From positions 124,001 to 188,000 of the forward strand of contig NZ_QMKJ01000003.1 in the NCBI RefSeq assembly GCF_003290085.1: a stretch of DNA of 64,000 nt, written 5' to 3'. Origin of the DNA: Aliidiomarina sp. B3213 (GTDB taxonomy: Bacteria; Pseudomonadota; Gammaproteobacteria; Enterobacterales; Alteromonadaceae). Below, piece by piece: positions 8,765-19,100 of this stretch (its first letter is position 1; every line of letters starts with the position of its first letter). The notes under the pieces were generated by a model. The model worked only from the letters and a program-made list of their open reading frames with translations, was not told where the DNA came from and searched no databases. The position numbers were made by a program, and so were the translations under genes.

Positions 8765-10246
8765 ATGTCGCAACAGGCGCGCTTTTTGAATTTGTCGTCG
8801 TTTTTCTGGCAGCCATGCCAACCTACGCCAGTGAAAGCACCACAATGGATGGTATGGAACCAAGACCTAGCTCAACAACTTAAGTTACCCGAAGAGCTCC
8901 AATATCAACATCGAGAAAGCCAAGCCTTAGACATTCTTGCAGGTAACCAAGAACTTCCTATATGCACAGCATTCGCAGCCACTTATGCCGGCCATCAATT
9001 CGGCTATTTTAATCCACAGTTAGGCGACGGTCGCGCTATCACCTTGGGCGAGGTTAAAGACAGCCACGGTGATTATTGGGAGTTGCAGCTTAAAGGCGCA
9101 GGGAAGACCCCTTATTCACGCTCAGGAGACGGACGCTCTCCTATTGGGCCCGTTATTCGAGAGTACTTGCTCAGCGAATATATGCATAAAGTAGGAGTTC
9201 CAACAACCCGTGCTCTTGCCGCTGTTGCCACTGGTGATTGGGTATATCGTGAAGACCCCGAGCCTGGAGCTATATTAACTCGCATGGCGCAAAGCCATCT
9301 GCGGGTAGGAAGCTTTCAATATGCTGCTGCGCATGGTGGTGCAGAGAAAACCCAAGAACTCGTCGAGTTTGTCATTCAGCATTATTTCCCCCAGCTCCAG
9401 CATGCCCCTTTTCCCGCGTTAGCGTTACTTGATGAAGTTGTGAACAAACAAGCTCAGCTAATCGCGCACTGGATGCAAATTGGCTTTATTCACGGTGTAA
9501 TGAATACCGACAACATGAGCATTTTAGGCGACACCATAGACTACGGCCCCTGTGCATTTATGGACGACTTCAAAGCGGACCAATTCTATAGCTTTATCGA
9601 TAAAAATGGACGCTACCGCTACTCGCGCCAGCCCGCTATTGCTCAATGGAACTTATCACGCTTTGCAGAGAGCTTGCTCACTATTCACATCCCGCAACGT
9701 GAAAGTCAGGAACAGGCTGTTGATGAACTCAAGAGCGTCATTCAGCAATTCAAGCCAAAATACGAACAAGCTTATTACAGCGGAATGCTTAAAAAGCTGG
9801 GAATGCCCGAAGTCGAAACCATTGCTACGCAAGATGTGCAACTTATAGACAATTACTTGTCGTTATTAGAAGCAGACCAACTCGACTACACACGTTCGTT
9901 CCTTGCGCTGGAAGCTCTGCTGGAAGAGGGCGAAACAGAAAATCTATTTCCTGCCAACGAAAGCTGGGAAGCATGGTTAAAAGAATGGAAAGAAAGGCTG
10001 AAGAACCTTCATATTCGAGAAGAACAGGCCGTGGCGACTATGCAAGCCACTAACCCGTCTGTTATTCCTCGTAACCACCTCATCGCACAAGCTATTGAAG
10101 AGGTAGAAAGTTCAGGGTCACTAAAACTGTTTAATCAACTGCAAGAAGTTTTCGCAACCCCATATAACCGCACTTTGGTGAACGATTCATTTGCTCAACC
10201 TCCACAACGCGGTCAAGAAATAGAGAATACCTTTTGTGGAACTTAA
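8765..10246 (+). CDS. selO: Protein adenylyltransferase SelO (YdiU family)
   Basis: A 493-residue pseudokinase-fold enzyme that transfers AMP from ATP to Ser, Thr and Tyr residues of proteins and is linked to oxidative-stress signalling. Visible motifs are GDGRAITLGEV (about 88), ELQLKGAGKTPYSRSGDGR around Lys110, HGVMNTDNMSILGDTIDYGPC (about 244-264, catalytic and metal-binding Asp and Asn residues), and a C-terminal CGT tail where eukaryotic SelO carries selenocysteine. The length is slightly above the E. coli protein. It is monocistronic and convergent with the YbjQ-family gene, with only 22 bases between them. Confidence 0.93.
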   Translation: MSQQARFLNLSSFFWQPCQPTPVKAPQWMVWNQDLAQQLKLPEELQYQHRESQALDILAGNQELPICTAFAATYAGHQFGYFNPQLGDGRAITLGEVKDSHGDYWELQLKGAGKTPYSRSGDGRSPIGPVIREYLLSEYMHKVGVPTTRALAAVATGDWVYREDPEPGAILTRMAQSHLRVGSFQYAAAHGGAEKTQELVEFVIQHYFPQLQHAPFPALALLDEVVNKQAQLIAHWMQIGFIHGVMNTDNMSILGDTIDYGPCAFMDDFKADQFYSFIDKNGRYRYSRQPAIAQWNLSRFAESLLTIHIPQRESQEQAVDELKSVIQQFKPKYEQAYYSGMLKKLGMPEVETIATQDVQLIDNYLSLLEADQLDYTRSFLALEALLEEGETENLFPANESWEAWLKEWKERLKNLHIREEQAVATMQATNPSVIPRNHLIAQAIEEVESSGSLKLFNQLQEVFATPYNRTLVNDSFAQPPQRGQEIENTFCGT

Positions 10247-10268
10247 TGGGTTCGCTTATTAGCAAGCA

Positions 10269-10595
10269 TTAGTCTTTGAGCTTAACCGCAGTTCCGAACA
10301 CTAAGATTTCTGCTGCGGACTGAGCCACTACGGACGTAGCAAAGCGAACACCAACAATTGCATCAGCTCCAAGATCTCGAGCTTCGTCAATCATTCGGTC
10401 AATCGACTGCTCACGCGCCTCAGCCATAAGCTTAGTATAGTCGTGTAGCTCTCCACCCACTATATTTTTTAAACCCGCAAGAATATCTCTACCCACATGG
10501 CGCGCACGAATCGTGTTACCGCGAACAATACCCAAAGTTTCCTCAATGTCCTTACCGGCAATTGTTTCCGTTGTACTAATCATAACGTGGCTCAT
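10269..10595 (-). CDS. YbjQ/UPF0145 family protein
   Basis: A 108-residue protein of the heavy-metal-binding-domain (DUF74, UPF0145) family. Diagnostic stretches are the N-terminal ISTTETIAGK, the middle LAGLKNIVGGELHDYTKLM and the C-terminal LGADAIVGVRFATS. Members form small oligomeric rings and their biochemical role is unclear. The ATG overlaps the stop of the anti-sigma gene by 4 bases, which makes it the third gene of the sigma operon. That position suggests an envelope or metal-stress link, but this is inference. Confidence 0.88.
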   Translation of the reverse strand: MSHVMISTTETIAGKDIEETLGIVRGNTIRARHVGRDILAGLKNIVGGELHDYTKLMAEAREQSIDRMIDEARDLGADAIVGVRFATSVVAQSAAEILVFGTAVKLKD

Positions 10596-11065
10596 AATTT
10601 CACCTTTCTATATTTATCTGTTTTTAAACTTTTAATACGTTGTCTTAAAACCATTACAAAGAGACCTGCAAAACCTAGGTATAACGCAGCAATCGAGGCG
10701 CGTAACCATACCGGTTGCGAAGTGTCTTGCCATAACGCTAAACCAAGCTCCCAAATGGCATAGCCACCCACAACTAACGCTCCTAAAATCACGAGCAACC
10801 AAGCAGTTGTGCCTAGCCATTTCGAAGGCTTGTCGTTTAATAATTTGTCGAGCTGCTCAATTTCGGCTGCTGTATGACCCGACTGCTCATGTAATGTCTC
10901 TTTTAAATCTGTATGCACGGTTTCAAGCTCCGCTAGTAGGGCTGAACATTTTTCACAACGCTTAAGGTGTAACGCTACGCGCTGCGACTCTGACTGCGAC
11001 AACTCGTCGTCCAAAAAGCCGGACAATAGAGGTTCTATCGCTTCACATTGAATGGCTTTACTCAT
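10592..11065 (-). CDS. Zinc-finger anti-sigma factor (ZAS type), membrane-bound
   Basis: A 157-residue protein with an N-terminal anti-sigma zinc finger: the H-x3-C-x2-C motif HLKRCEKC lies near residues 33-40. A linker follows, then two predicted membrane helices (about 77-105 with AWLLVILGALVVGGYAIW, and about 120-141 with IAALYLGFAGLFVMVL). Such proteins hold their partner ECF sigma factor at the membrane until a signal releases it. The start overlaps the sigma gene stop by 4 bases. The end overlaps the YbjQ-family start by 4 bases. Confidence 0.85.
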   Translation of the reverse strand: MSKAIQCEAIEPLLSGFLDDELSQSESQRVALHLKRCEKCSALLAELETVHTDLKETLHEQSGHTAAEIEQLDKLLNDKPSKWLGTTAWLLVILGALVVGGYAIWELGLALWQDTSQPVWLRASIAALYLGFAGLFVMVLRQRIKSLKTDKYRKVKL

Positions 11066-11565
11066 ACCTCACCTCGCTCATTTTCCAAACCTTGTAACTT
11101 TTTACGCAGTGCCATTCGAGCTCTGTGCAATCTAGACATTACCGTGCCTCGCTCTATCCTTAGCACTTTTGCAATATCGTCGTAAGCCAACTCATTAAGC
11201 TCTCGCAACACCAGTATTTCTCGCATGTCTATAGGCAGCGCTGTTAACGCTTGATGCACCCTTTGCTTTCGCGAATCCTGAAGCCAGCTCTGCTCTGGTG
11301 AGCAATCCACTTCCACGTCAGTATTCTGCTCGCTGTCCGCAAACTTCTTTTGGCCGCGTAAAACATCTATACAAGCATTTCTCACTACCTTAAGAAGCCA
11401 TGCTCGTTGAGCTTTGGCTTCGTTAGGAAGGCGAACATTCTGAAAGCTTTTCAAGTAGGCGGTTTGCACAATATCCGCAGCCTCGTCTGACCCATTCAAT
11501 ATTTGACGAGCCAGCGCTAAAGCGCCCGGATACCATTGCAACCACGGATGTTGATCTGATTTCAA
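11062..11565 (-). CDS. ECF-type RNA polymerase sigma factor
   Basis: A 167-residue sigma-70 family protein with only regions 2 and 4. Region 2 spans about 12-75 (DEAADIVQTAYLKSFQNV, then RAWLLKVVRNACIDVLR). Region 4 spans about 108-160 (LPIDMREILVLRELNELAY with the helix-turn-helix DIAKVLRIERGTVMSRLHRAR). It is first gene of a coupled sigma, anti-sigma, YbjQ operon. A GGAAT-N17-CGTTT element directly upstream suggests autoregulation. It is divergent from the TPR-barrel/FecR pair. This could mean that pair is a target, although no matching ECF element was found on that side. Confidence 0.9.
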   Translation of the reverse strand: MKSDQHPWLQWYPGALALARQILNGSDEAADIVQTAYLKSFQNVRLPNEAKAQRAWLLKVVRNACIDVLRGQKKFADSEQNTDVEVDCSPEQSWLQDSRKQRVHQALTALPIDMREILVLRELNELAYDDIAKVLRIERGTVMSRLHRARMALRKKLQGLENERGEV

Positions 11566-11597
11566 AATGTCACCTCAATTTTCTGTGAGTATGTAAT

Positions 11598-11624
11598 AAA
11601 CGAGCGAGCTGAACGATTTATTCC
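11598..11624 (-). promoter_or_regulatory. Candidate ECF-type autoregulatory promoter
   Basis: On the minus strand GGAAT (11624-11620), 17 bases, then CGTTT (11602-11598), about 33 bases before the sigma ATG. GGAA at -35 and CGT at -10 with 16-17 base spacing is the usual form of ECF promoters. Short motifs like this also arise by chance. Confidence 0.38.
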
Positions 11625-11662
11625 ATATTTTTGAAAGTATCTGTCATTTTTTGGTCAACTTC

Positions 11663-11690
11663 TTGTTGAAAAATGGGTTTTAGCTATAAT
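11663..11690 (+). promoter_or_regulatory. Sigma-70 promoter candidate for the TPR-barrel/FecR operon
   Basis: TTGTTG (11663-11668), a 16-base spacer and a perfect TATAAT (11685-11690). A start near 11697 would leave an untranslated leader of about 160 bases before the ATG at 11860. That leader contains short inverted repeats such as CACT/AGTG around 11780-11800 but no riboswitch I recognise. The whole 11566-11859 spacer otherwise holds only the divergent ECF-like element. Confidence 0.5.
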
Positions 11691-11859
11691 TGTTAAATTA
11701 TTTTAAACAAAACTACGCTACTTGACGGTAGTGTGAAAAGAACAATGTCAGGGTGTAATTCTTAACGCTCGTTGTATTAGCTCACTGCTTTTCGCTAGTG
11801 AAGTTTCTTAGTTGCTACACACGACTACGCTTTTCTAAAACTTAAGGCAGGCATTTAGA

Positions 11860-13197
11860 ATGTTGAATATTCGCGCTTTTGCAATTGCTGCAGTAATTGC
11901 ACTGTGGGCCGTCCCTAGCTATGCACAGACTGTAAATTCAGTTATATCAGAGGGCAGAGCGTTGTTAGAAAGCGAGCAAACTCAAGCCGCTTTTGACGTA
12001 TTCCGTGAGCAAGAGTCTAAATTCGCGGGTAACCCTCAATTCGACTATTGGTTTGGCGTTACTGCATTTCGGGCAGGTGAACCCTTCGAAGCTTCAGTCG
12101 CACTAGAACGTGTTATTGCAAATCAACCACGTCACGCAGGAGCGCGATTAGAGCTAGTTGCGGTCTATATTCAACTTAACCAACTTACGCCAGCAGAGCG
12201 GCAACTCGATTACTTAGGCGGCTTAAATGCACCACCACAAGCACGTATTGCTATGCGTAGATTTCGTGAAGTTATTGCGGAGCGAAGAGAGCAAGCCAAC
12301 CAAGACCCGCAAATGATCATGCTCTCACTAGACACCGGTTACGACAGCAACTTTCTAAACTACCCAGATTCATTCGACTTATTTGCAGGTACTATTTTAC
12401 AAGGTATAGCGGTATTAGAGGCCGACGACACCATGTACAACACCATTCGTGGTGTCTATTACAAACGCTGGAACCAAGAGGACGGTTCTTACTTAGAAAC
12501 AAGTGCAACCGGGCAGTCGCGTAAAAATCATAATAGTGAAGCAAGTATTTTTGACACTACAATAGTGCAAGCTGCTGCCACAGTAGGCATGCCAATTGAT
12601 ATGACGAGCGAACTTCGCTTCGGCGCAGAAGTAGCACAGCTTTGGTTAGACAACGACCGCTACCGTACTCACTCAGGTGTTTCCGTAGGCGTTCGGAAAG
12701 CCCTGTCTCAGCGTTCAATATTTAACGTTGATTTAGGGTATAGCGAATATAATCACGCAGAACAGCGCAATAACTTCACCAGCTGGGACATCGATGCTAG
12801 CTATATTTACACCGTGTCCGAGCGACTTCGCCTAAGACCTCAGTTCCAAGCTATCTGGGAAACAATGAGCAGAGAGCCTACTCGACAGGGTGGGGCTGCT
12901 AACAATTATAGTTTGTCGCTTACGGCAGACTGGGCACTCAATGCTAGCCACCAAATTTCTTCCAGTATTGGCTATGAACGCAAAGAATTCGACCAACTCG
13001 GATTTTCTGTATTTAACCGCGGGCAAGCGGCTATTCGCGAAGACGACAGTTATCGACTGCGGCTAGAGTGGCGCTGGGATATCAACCAACACTGGCGTAC
13101 CACATTTTTCGCACAAGTTCGCGAGCAAGACTCAACGGTCAACTTTTTTGATTTAGACCAAAACCTCGTACAAGGGAGCATAAGCTATGTTTTCTAA
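11860..13197 (+). CDS. TPR plus outer-membrane beta-barrel protein (Slam-like architecture)
   Basis: A 445-residue exported protein. Residues 1-23 are a signal peptide (cut after SYAQ or nearby). Residues about 25-145 are TPR-like helices (ISEGRALLESEQTQAAFDVF, GVTAFRAGEPFEASVALERV). From about 150 on there are alternating aromatic and polar beta strands, starting with SLDTGYDSNFLNYPDS and ending with a terminal Phe (GSISYVF), which is the outer-membrane assembly signal. TPR domain followed by a barrel of about 300 residues is the plan of Slam (DUF560) proteins, which move surface lipoproteins through the outer membrane. Membership in that family is not certain from sequence alone. The 3' end overlaps the next gene by 11 bases, so the two products very likely act together. 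Confidence 0.72.
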   Translation: MLNIRAFAIAAVIALWAVPSYAQTVNSVISEGRALLESEQTQAAFDVFREQESKFAGNPQFDYWFGVTAFRAGEPFEASVALERVIANQPRHAGARLELVAVYIQLNQLTPAERQLDYLGGLNAPPQARIAMRRFREVIAERREQANQDPQMIMLSLDTGYDSNFLNYPDSFDLFAGTILQGIAVLEADDTMYNTIRGVYYKRWNQEDGSYLETSATGQSRKNHNSEASIFDTTIVQAAATVGMPIDMTSELRFGAEVAQLWLDNDRYRTHSGVSVGVRKALSQRSIFNVDLGYSEYNHAEQRNNFTSWDIDASYIYTVSERLRLRPQFQAIWETMSREPTRQGGAANNYSLSLTADWALNASHQISSSIGYERKEFDQLGFSVFNRGQAAIREDDSYRLRLEWRWDINQHWRTTFFAQVREQDSTVNFFDLDQNLVQGSISYVF

Positions 13198-16100
13198 TCT
13201 TTTTAACGCATACAGAGCAAACCATGTCGGGGTGTTTTTAGCTTCTTGCCTCATTGTTGTAGCCTGCTTTTCAAGTACCGTCTCCGCTCAAGAGAGCGAC
13301 ACCGAAACGGCTGGCCAGCTCTTATTTACCCACGGTACTGTAGAAATCACACGCAATGAAGAAACCACGAGCGCTTCACGCGGTGAAGACCTTTTTAACC
13401 AAGATTTACTCATCACAGGCACGGCTTCCAGTGCGCAAATACGTTTTTCCGACAACAGTTTGATAGCCGTACGCCCAGAAACAGAGTTTCTCATTGAAAA
13501 CTATGCCTACGACGAAACCAATCCAGAAAACGGCCGTCAATCAACACAACTCATTCGCGGTAGCTTACGCGCCATGACAGGTGCAATTGGCCAAGCGCGC
13601 CCAGAAAATGTGGAATTCAAAACCCCAGTTGCCACCATGGGTATTCGTGGCACTGTGCTTTCTATTGTTCATATTCCAGAGGGCTCTGGCAATTCAGAGC
13701 TTGCCTCAGGTACTTATCTTCAAGTTGAAAGCGGCTCCGTAGAAGTAGTTAATAATTCAGGAGCTCAATTAGTTAACGCGGGGCAAACCGTATATGTAGA
13801 AAATGAGAACACTGCGCCGGCCCCTGCTTCAAATGACGCTGTGAATTACTTTGCCAGCCAACAAACGCAGCAAGATGATGAAAACGATGAAGAAAACGAC
13901 GACAGCAGCAAAAATAACGACGGTAATAACAATAACAACAGCGGCAGTGGAACGAGTAATTCGTCTTCAAGCTCGTCTAATAACAACCCTAGCAACCAAA
14001 ATAGCGGAACTACGACACCACCAGACGACGCGAACACTAACCAAGGTGAGGACGATATAGAGGAGAATACGCCCGAGCCAGAACCGCTACCCGAGTTTGG
14101 CTTAGACTTCTCCCCATATGGTATTTTCGGCATTCTAGCGGGCGGTGACATTACCCCAACAGGTGAATTCACTATAGGAGACTACAGCACCCCTGCTCTG
14201 CGCTTTGACGGTGGGGAAACGTTCGAATCTGGTTATTTCAACACAAACCAGTATTACCCTGGCTCTAACTCAGACATTAACTGGGCGCGTTGGGCTTATG
14301 GTGACTATGAACTTGTAAATTCGATCCTAGAAGATGTAGATACCGGCCATGATTTTATGTATCTACTGACCAATAATCCGATTACTGACCTAGGCACATT
14401 CAACGATACATTTAATAGCACTAGTACTGGAACCACTAGCAATCTGCGCTTTAGCTTAGCTAACAGCCCTGGTATTTCATTGAGTAATGGGGAGTCGCTA
14501 TACATTGGCGAGGACAGCTACATATCTGTTGGCACTCATGTTGTTTCCGATCTAGCAATGCACGGGACTGTACAAATTGTCATTAACTTCGGCTTCTCAC
14601 CCTTCGAAGCTAATTACACAATGAGTAACTTAGTTGGATTTGCGCAGCTATTTGATACCTATATTAGGCTAATAGAACGTGGAAGCAACGTACTTTTAGC
14701 AGATGGTAAGCTATGGCTCGTTCCTAGCGGCAACGAAACATGGGGCTTAGATGCATTCCTTGCAGCATTAGAAGTTGAACTGCAAAACCCAGAATCAGAC
14801 ATAGAGGACAAAATCAAAGGCTACGGCATGTTAGCTTTTGTCAACGACTGTATCGTGAATTTCCCTTGTCCTTATTTTGAGTCCTACATTCCCGGTGAAA
14901 ATGCTGGACCGAATTCAGAATATTTAGGAAGTAACGGTCAAGTGACAATTCATACAGACTCGGCAAACACTTTTCTGTCTGTTTTTGGAGAATCAGCTTG
15001 GGACAGTATTCGTACTGTAGTAGCCAAGCAAAACGCTGACAAAACATCAGGAGTACTATTAACAGAAGAAGAAGGACTGGTTTTAGGTGAATACGTAACG
15101 ATCAATGGTGTCAACGTTTTCTGGGGTCATTGGCTCGGAGGCTCTTACCAAATTTATGACACCCCTGAAAATGAAGTGCCAACTTGGCTCGATAACAATA
15201 CCAATTACCACTACATTTGGGTTTCTGAGAGTATAAACACCTCGCCCTCTGCCACTGGAGAGATGCAGTTTGAAATGGTTGGTGGCTCAGGACTAGTATC
15301 TGATAGCAGCGATCGTGTTTTTGACTTCCAACAGGGTGACATAACCGTAAACTTTGACGAAAACTCCATGGGTGTGGTGCTCATTTTTGAGGAAGGGGAA
15401 GGCGAAAACAAAATTGAAGCTATTTTGGAAGGTACTAACCTAGATTTACTTGCTTTCCTCAACAATGAGCAAGGCATCACATTGGTAACTGAGGATGGGC
15501 CGTTTGATTCGGCCAGTATGTTTGGTGGCTTTGCAGGCGAAGGGTTAGATGCGCTAATAGCTATGCTTGAAGCATCTCTAGGCGATGAAACCTTCCGCGG
15601 AACAGGTGTATTTGAATCGTATGAAGTAGCAGAAGATCTGCCGGAATGGGGGACGAACTTTTCTCCGTACGGTATTTTTGCAGAGCTTGCAGAAGGAACA
15701 ACGTTCCCAAGCCAAAGCAATATCCTCGACTTTTACAGTACATCTAGTCTCACCTTCGAGGGGTTAATTGCATTAAGCCCGGACAACTTTAGCCAAGGTG
15801 GTTTCAGTCCGACAGGCGCTTATTACAACGCAAATTCAAATATTCAATGGGCTCGTTGGGCGAATGGTTATTACACTTTATATGACTCGCTCGGTGAAAC
15901 CGTTGAAACGCCATTCGACTTTATGTATTTGGTTACTGACAGCTTAATCGCTAGCGATGACTTTACAGATATAGTTTCGCAGTGGCACACCGGTCAAAAC
16001 CTTACTTTCAGCCTATTTGACAGCCCTGGCGTGACCCTGAGCAACGGCAATAGCTTTTCCATTGGCTCTACCTCGCATATTTCTTTAGATACCGAATCTC

Positions 16101-19100
16101 AAGAGATTAAAGTGGTCATAGACTTTAGCTACGACATCGAAGAGTTTGACGGCAGCCTTGAAGGGCAAGCCAGTTTTGCAGACTTATTTAATACCTTTAT
16201 CGCGCTAACTTTAGCCGGAGAAAATTCCAGATTTAATTTCGACGGCACTCGTCTTGTGACAGCATTCAGCGGTTCCGACGAATGGGGGGTAGACTCTATT
16301 CTTACCTCTTTGTTTATCCTTTTTGAAGACGAAGAAACCCAAGAGCAAGTTGAAGGTTATGGCATGCTGGCTTTTGTGTATGACTGTGTAGTGAACTTCC
16401 CTTGCCCTGCCGTTGGCTCTTCCGAGAGCTTAGCGAATAATGATATGGAGTCCGCTGCGACGTTAGGCGGTAACCTCGGCACAACCGTAAGGTCTAACGC
16501 ACAGAACAGCTACATGGATGAGGGGCTAAGGTTACTCGCTCAGTTAAATCAGTCACAAGAACTTAGTTTCTTAGCACTGGATTCAGACGGATTCGGCCTG
16601 TTCGAACAACGAGGTACATCACTTAACGTAGGTGATTCAGAACTGTTTTTCGTGTGGGGGTACTGGGAAGCAGACAGTTACGATTTATACGAAAATGGAG
16701 CAACCTTTAACGATATCAATCCGCTCAGCACGTCTTCAAATTATCACTACATTTTAGTCACTGAGTCTTACACCGACGAGTTACCTTCAATCGGCGTCAG
16801 AAATTACGAGTTTGTAGCAGGCTCAGGGTTAGTTTCAGAGTCTGATGGTAGCGTGATGGAAATGACAGAGGGTCAGATAAGTGTTGACTTTGAAGACGAA
16901 TCACTCGGCCTACTGTTTATATTCGATAATGACAATAACGAGGTCACTCTTAGAGGGAGCGTTGATGATCTTTGGGCATTCCTAAACAACGGAGCCTCAA
17001 TCACCCTAGAGGGACAAGACTTCGATTCTGGCTCGATAGCAGGTAGCTTTGCCGGGGCCAATATGGAAGCCTTAATGGCGCTTATTCAAGCTACCTTCAA
17101 TGATAATCAATATGCAGGAACGGGAGTGTTCGCATACACACCACCTATTGACGTTGATGAATATGGTACCGGATTAACCTTATCAGGGTTTCTTGGTAAT
17201 GGGGCAACACACTTAACTTACACTGGCGAAGGTAACAATTTCTATTTTACTGGCTTTGAATCCGAAGACTTAATCTTCGTTGGTGAAGATTTCAACATCA
17301 ATGATCAGGATATCCCATTATCATTTGTAGATTTCAGCATGAGTGACTGGAACCTAAACAGCAGCAATCGTATATTGTGGGGTGTGTGGGATGCTGGCAG
17401 TTATTCGCTCGTGGACAGCGCAGGATATGAACGAACCACGACTCAACCATTTGTTTACCTTTATGCTAGCGAACAGCTAGGTACCGTTGATTCCGTTGAG
17501 ACGGCTATCGCGAATAACCACAGTACAGAAACGACCATGAAGTTTCGTTTTGGAGGTGGTGAAAGCGTATTCTTAAGTAATGGAGAATTCTTTAACGTTG
17601 GCCCTGAGTCGTCGCTTACCCTAGACCTCAGCGACAACTCAATGGATGCTTTTTTCTCGTTTGGTTACACCGCTGAAGGCGGCTCTGTTGCTCGGTTCCT
17701 TGAAGGTAGCGGCTCTATTGAAGACTTCTTCAACAGTTATATTCGATTAGATGAAGAAATCATCGTAACGAGCAGTGAAGCAGAAGAAGTCAGCGCAATA
17801 GTCGATTTTGCAAGACTATACGGTATCTTCGGCGGTAGTGAGAGCTCAGGCATAGACTCAATTCTCGCAGGTCTCTATGTCTCGCTAATCGGCAACGAGC
17901 CAGTAGACGGCTTTGGCATGTTCTACTTCCTCTACTGCTGGATGGGGAATTCGTGCGATATACCGAATTCAGACCCAAGCAACAACGTAGGCACAGGGCT
18001 TTCTATTGCTGGCTATTTGGAGCGAGAAAGAGACCTGAGTAACTCCAATTTTGCCGCGCTTGGTTCAGGTGGCACCTATCCGACGTACCTTCAGAACAGT
18101 GAGCTAACATTTAACGCAAGCGGCGACCCCGATGTTATAGAAACAGTTCAGGTCAGTGAATGGAACGAAGACAGCAGCACAGAAATTAGTTGGGGGTTAT
18201 TCTCTCCGGAGCAATATACACTTACTAATAGTAACGGTAACGGTGTAACTAACGACCATTACTTCCCTTATCTGTTCTCTGATCAAACCTTATCCTCTCC
18301 TGGCGAAGTCGAAACTGCCGTTTTGGCGAACCATTCTGCTGAAGGCACCATGACCTTTAAACTCGGTGGTGGAACTGGCGTTAATTTGAGTAATGGCGAA
18401 GTAATAGCGCTCGATGAAAGCAGCCGTGTATACATTGATGTAAACGCTGAGTCGGTAACCTTCGAGCTCGACTTTACTTACAGTGCAGAAGAGCTCGAAA
18501 TTATTCGCACACTCTTCGGCAATGGTTCAGTCGAAGAATTTTACAATAGTTACATTGAGCTCGAAGAAACGAGCTCTGCCAACAAAATCGTAGAGCTAGC
18601 CAGAATGTATGGTGCATTAACTGGAAATGAAGAGACCGGGATAGATGCGCTTTTAACGGGCCTTTTCTTAGCTATAAAAGACGCTTCAGGTAACAATGCC
18701 CACGGTTTTGGCCTCCATTACTTCCTGTATTGTTGGATGGGCAATACCTGCGAAGAAGAGGTAGTGGAGTTAGCATACGGCGGGCTCATGGATTATGGCT
18801 ACTTCCCAAGTGCAACTATTGGAAGTCAGTTTTACAGCACAGAAGACGCGCTTGGCTCGAGTGTTTGGCATCCAGAACAGCTTGCCGATGAAAATCGCGT
18901 ATTTAGGCTAGAGGATACCCCCACAAACACCAATATGTTCCTCAGCAGTGCTTACCATGCAAACTCAGGACCTGGTCAGGCGAGTTATTGGGGCTTTTAC
19001 GATACGGGTACTTGGAACTTCTATGACCTAGGTGATAGCGATTACCTCGAGCCTCTCAACGGTTCTGGTAGCCGGCCATTCCATTACGCGTTTACTTTTG

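Noticed and set aside
13846-14172. Antisense open frame opposite the FecR linker
   Set aside because: It is the mirror of a low-complexity D/N/S/G stretch, with Leu- and Ser-rich composition and no start signal; a shadow of the real gene.
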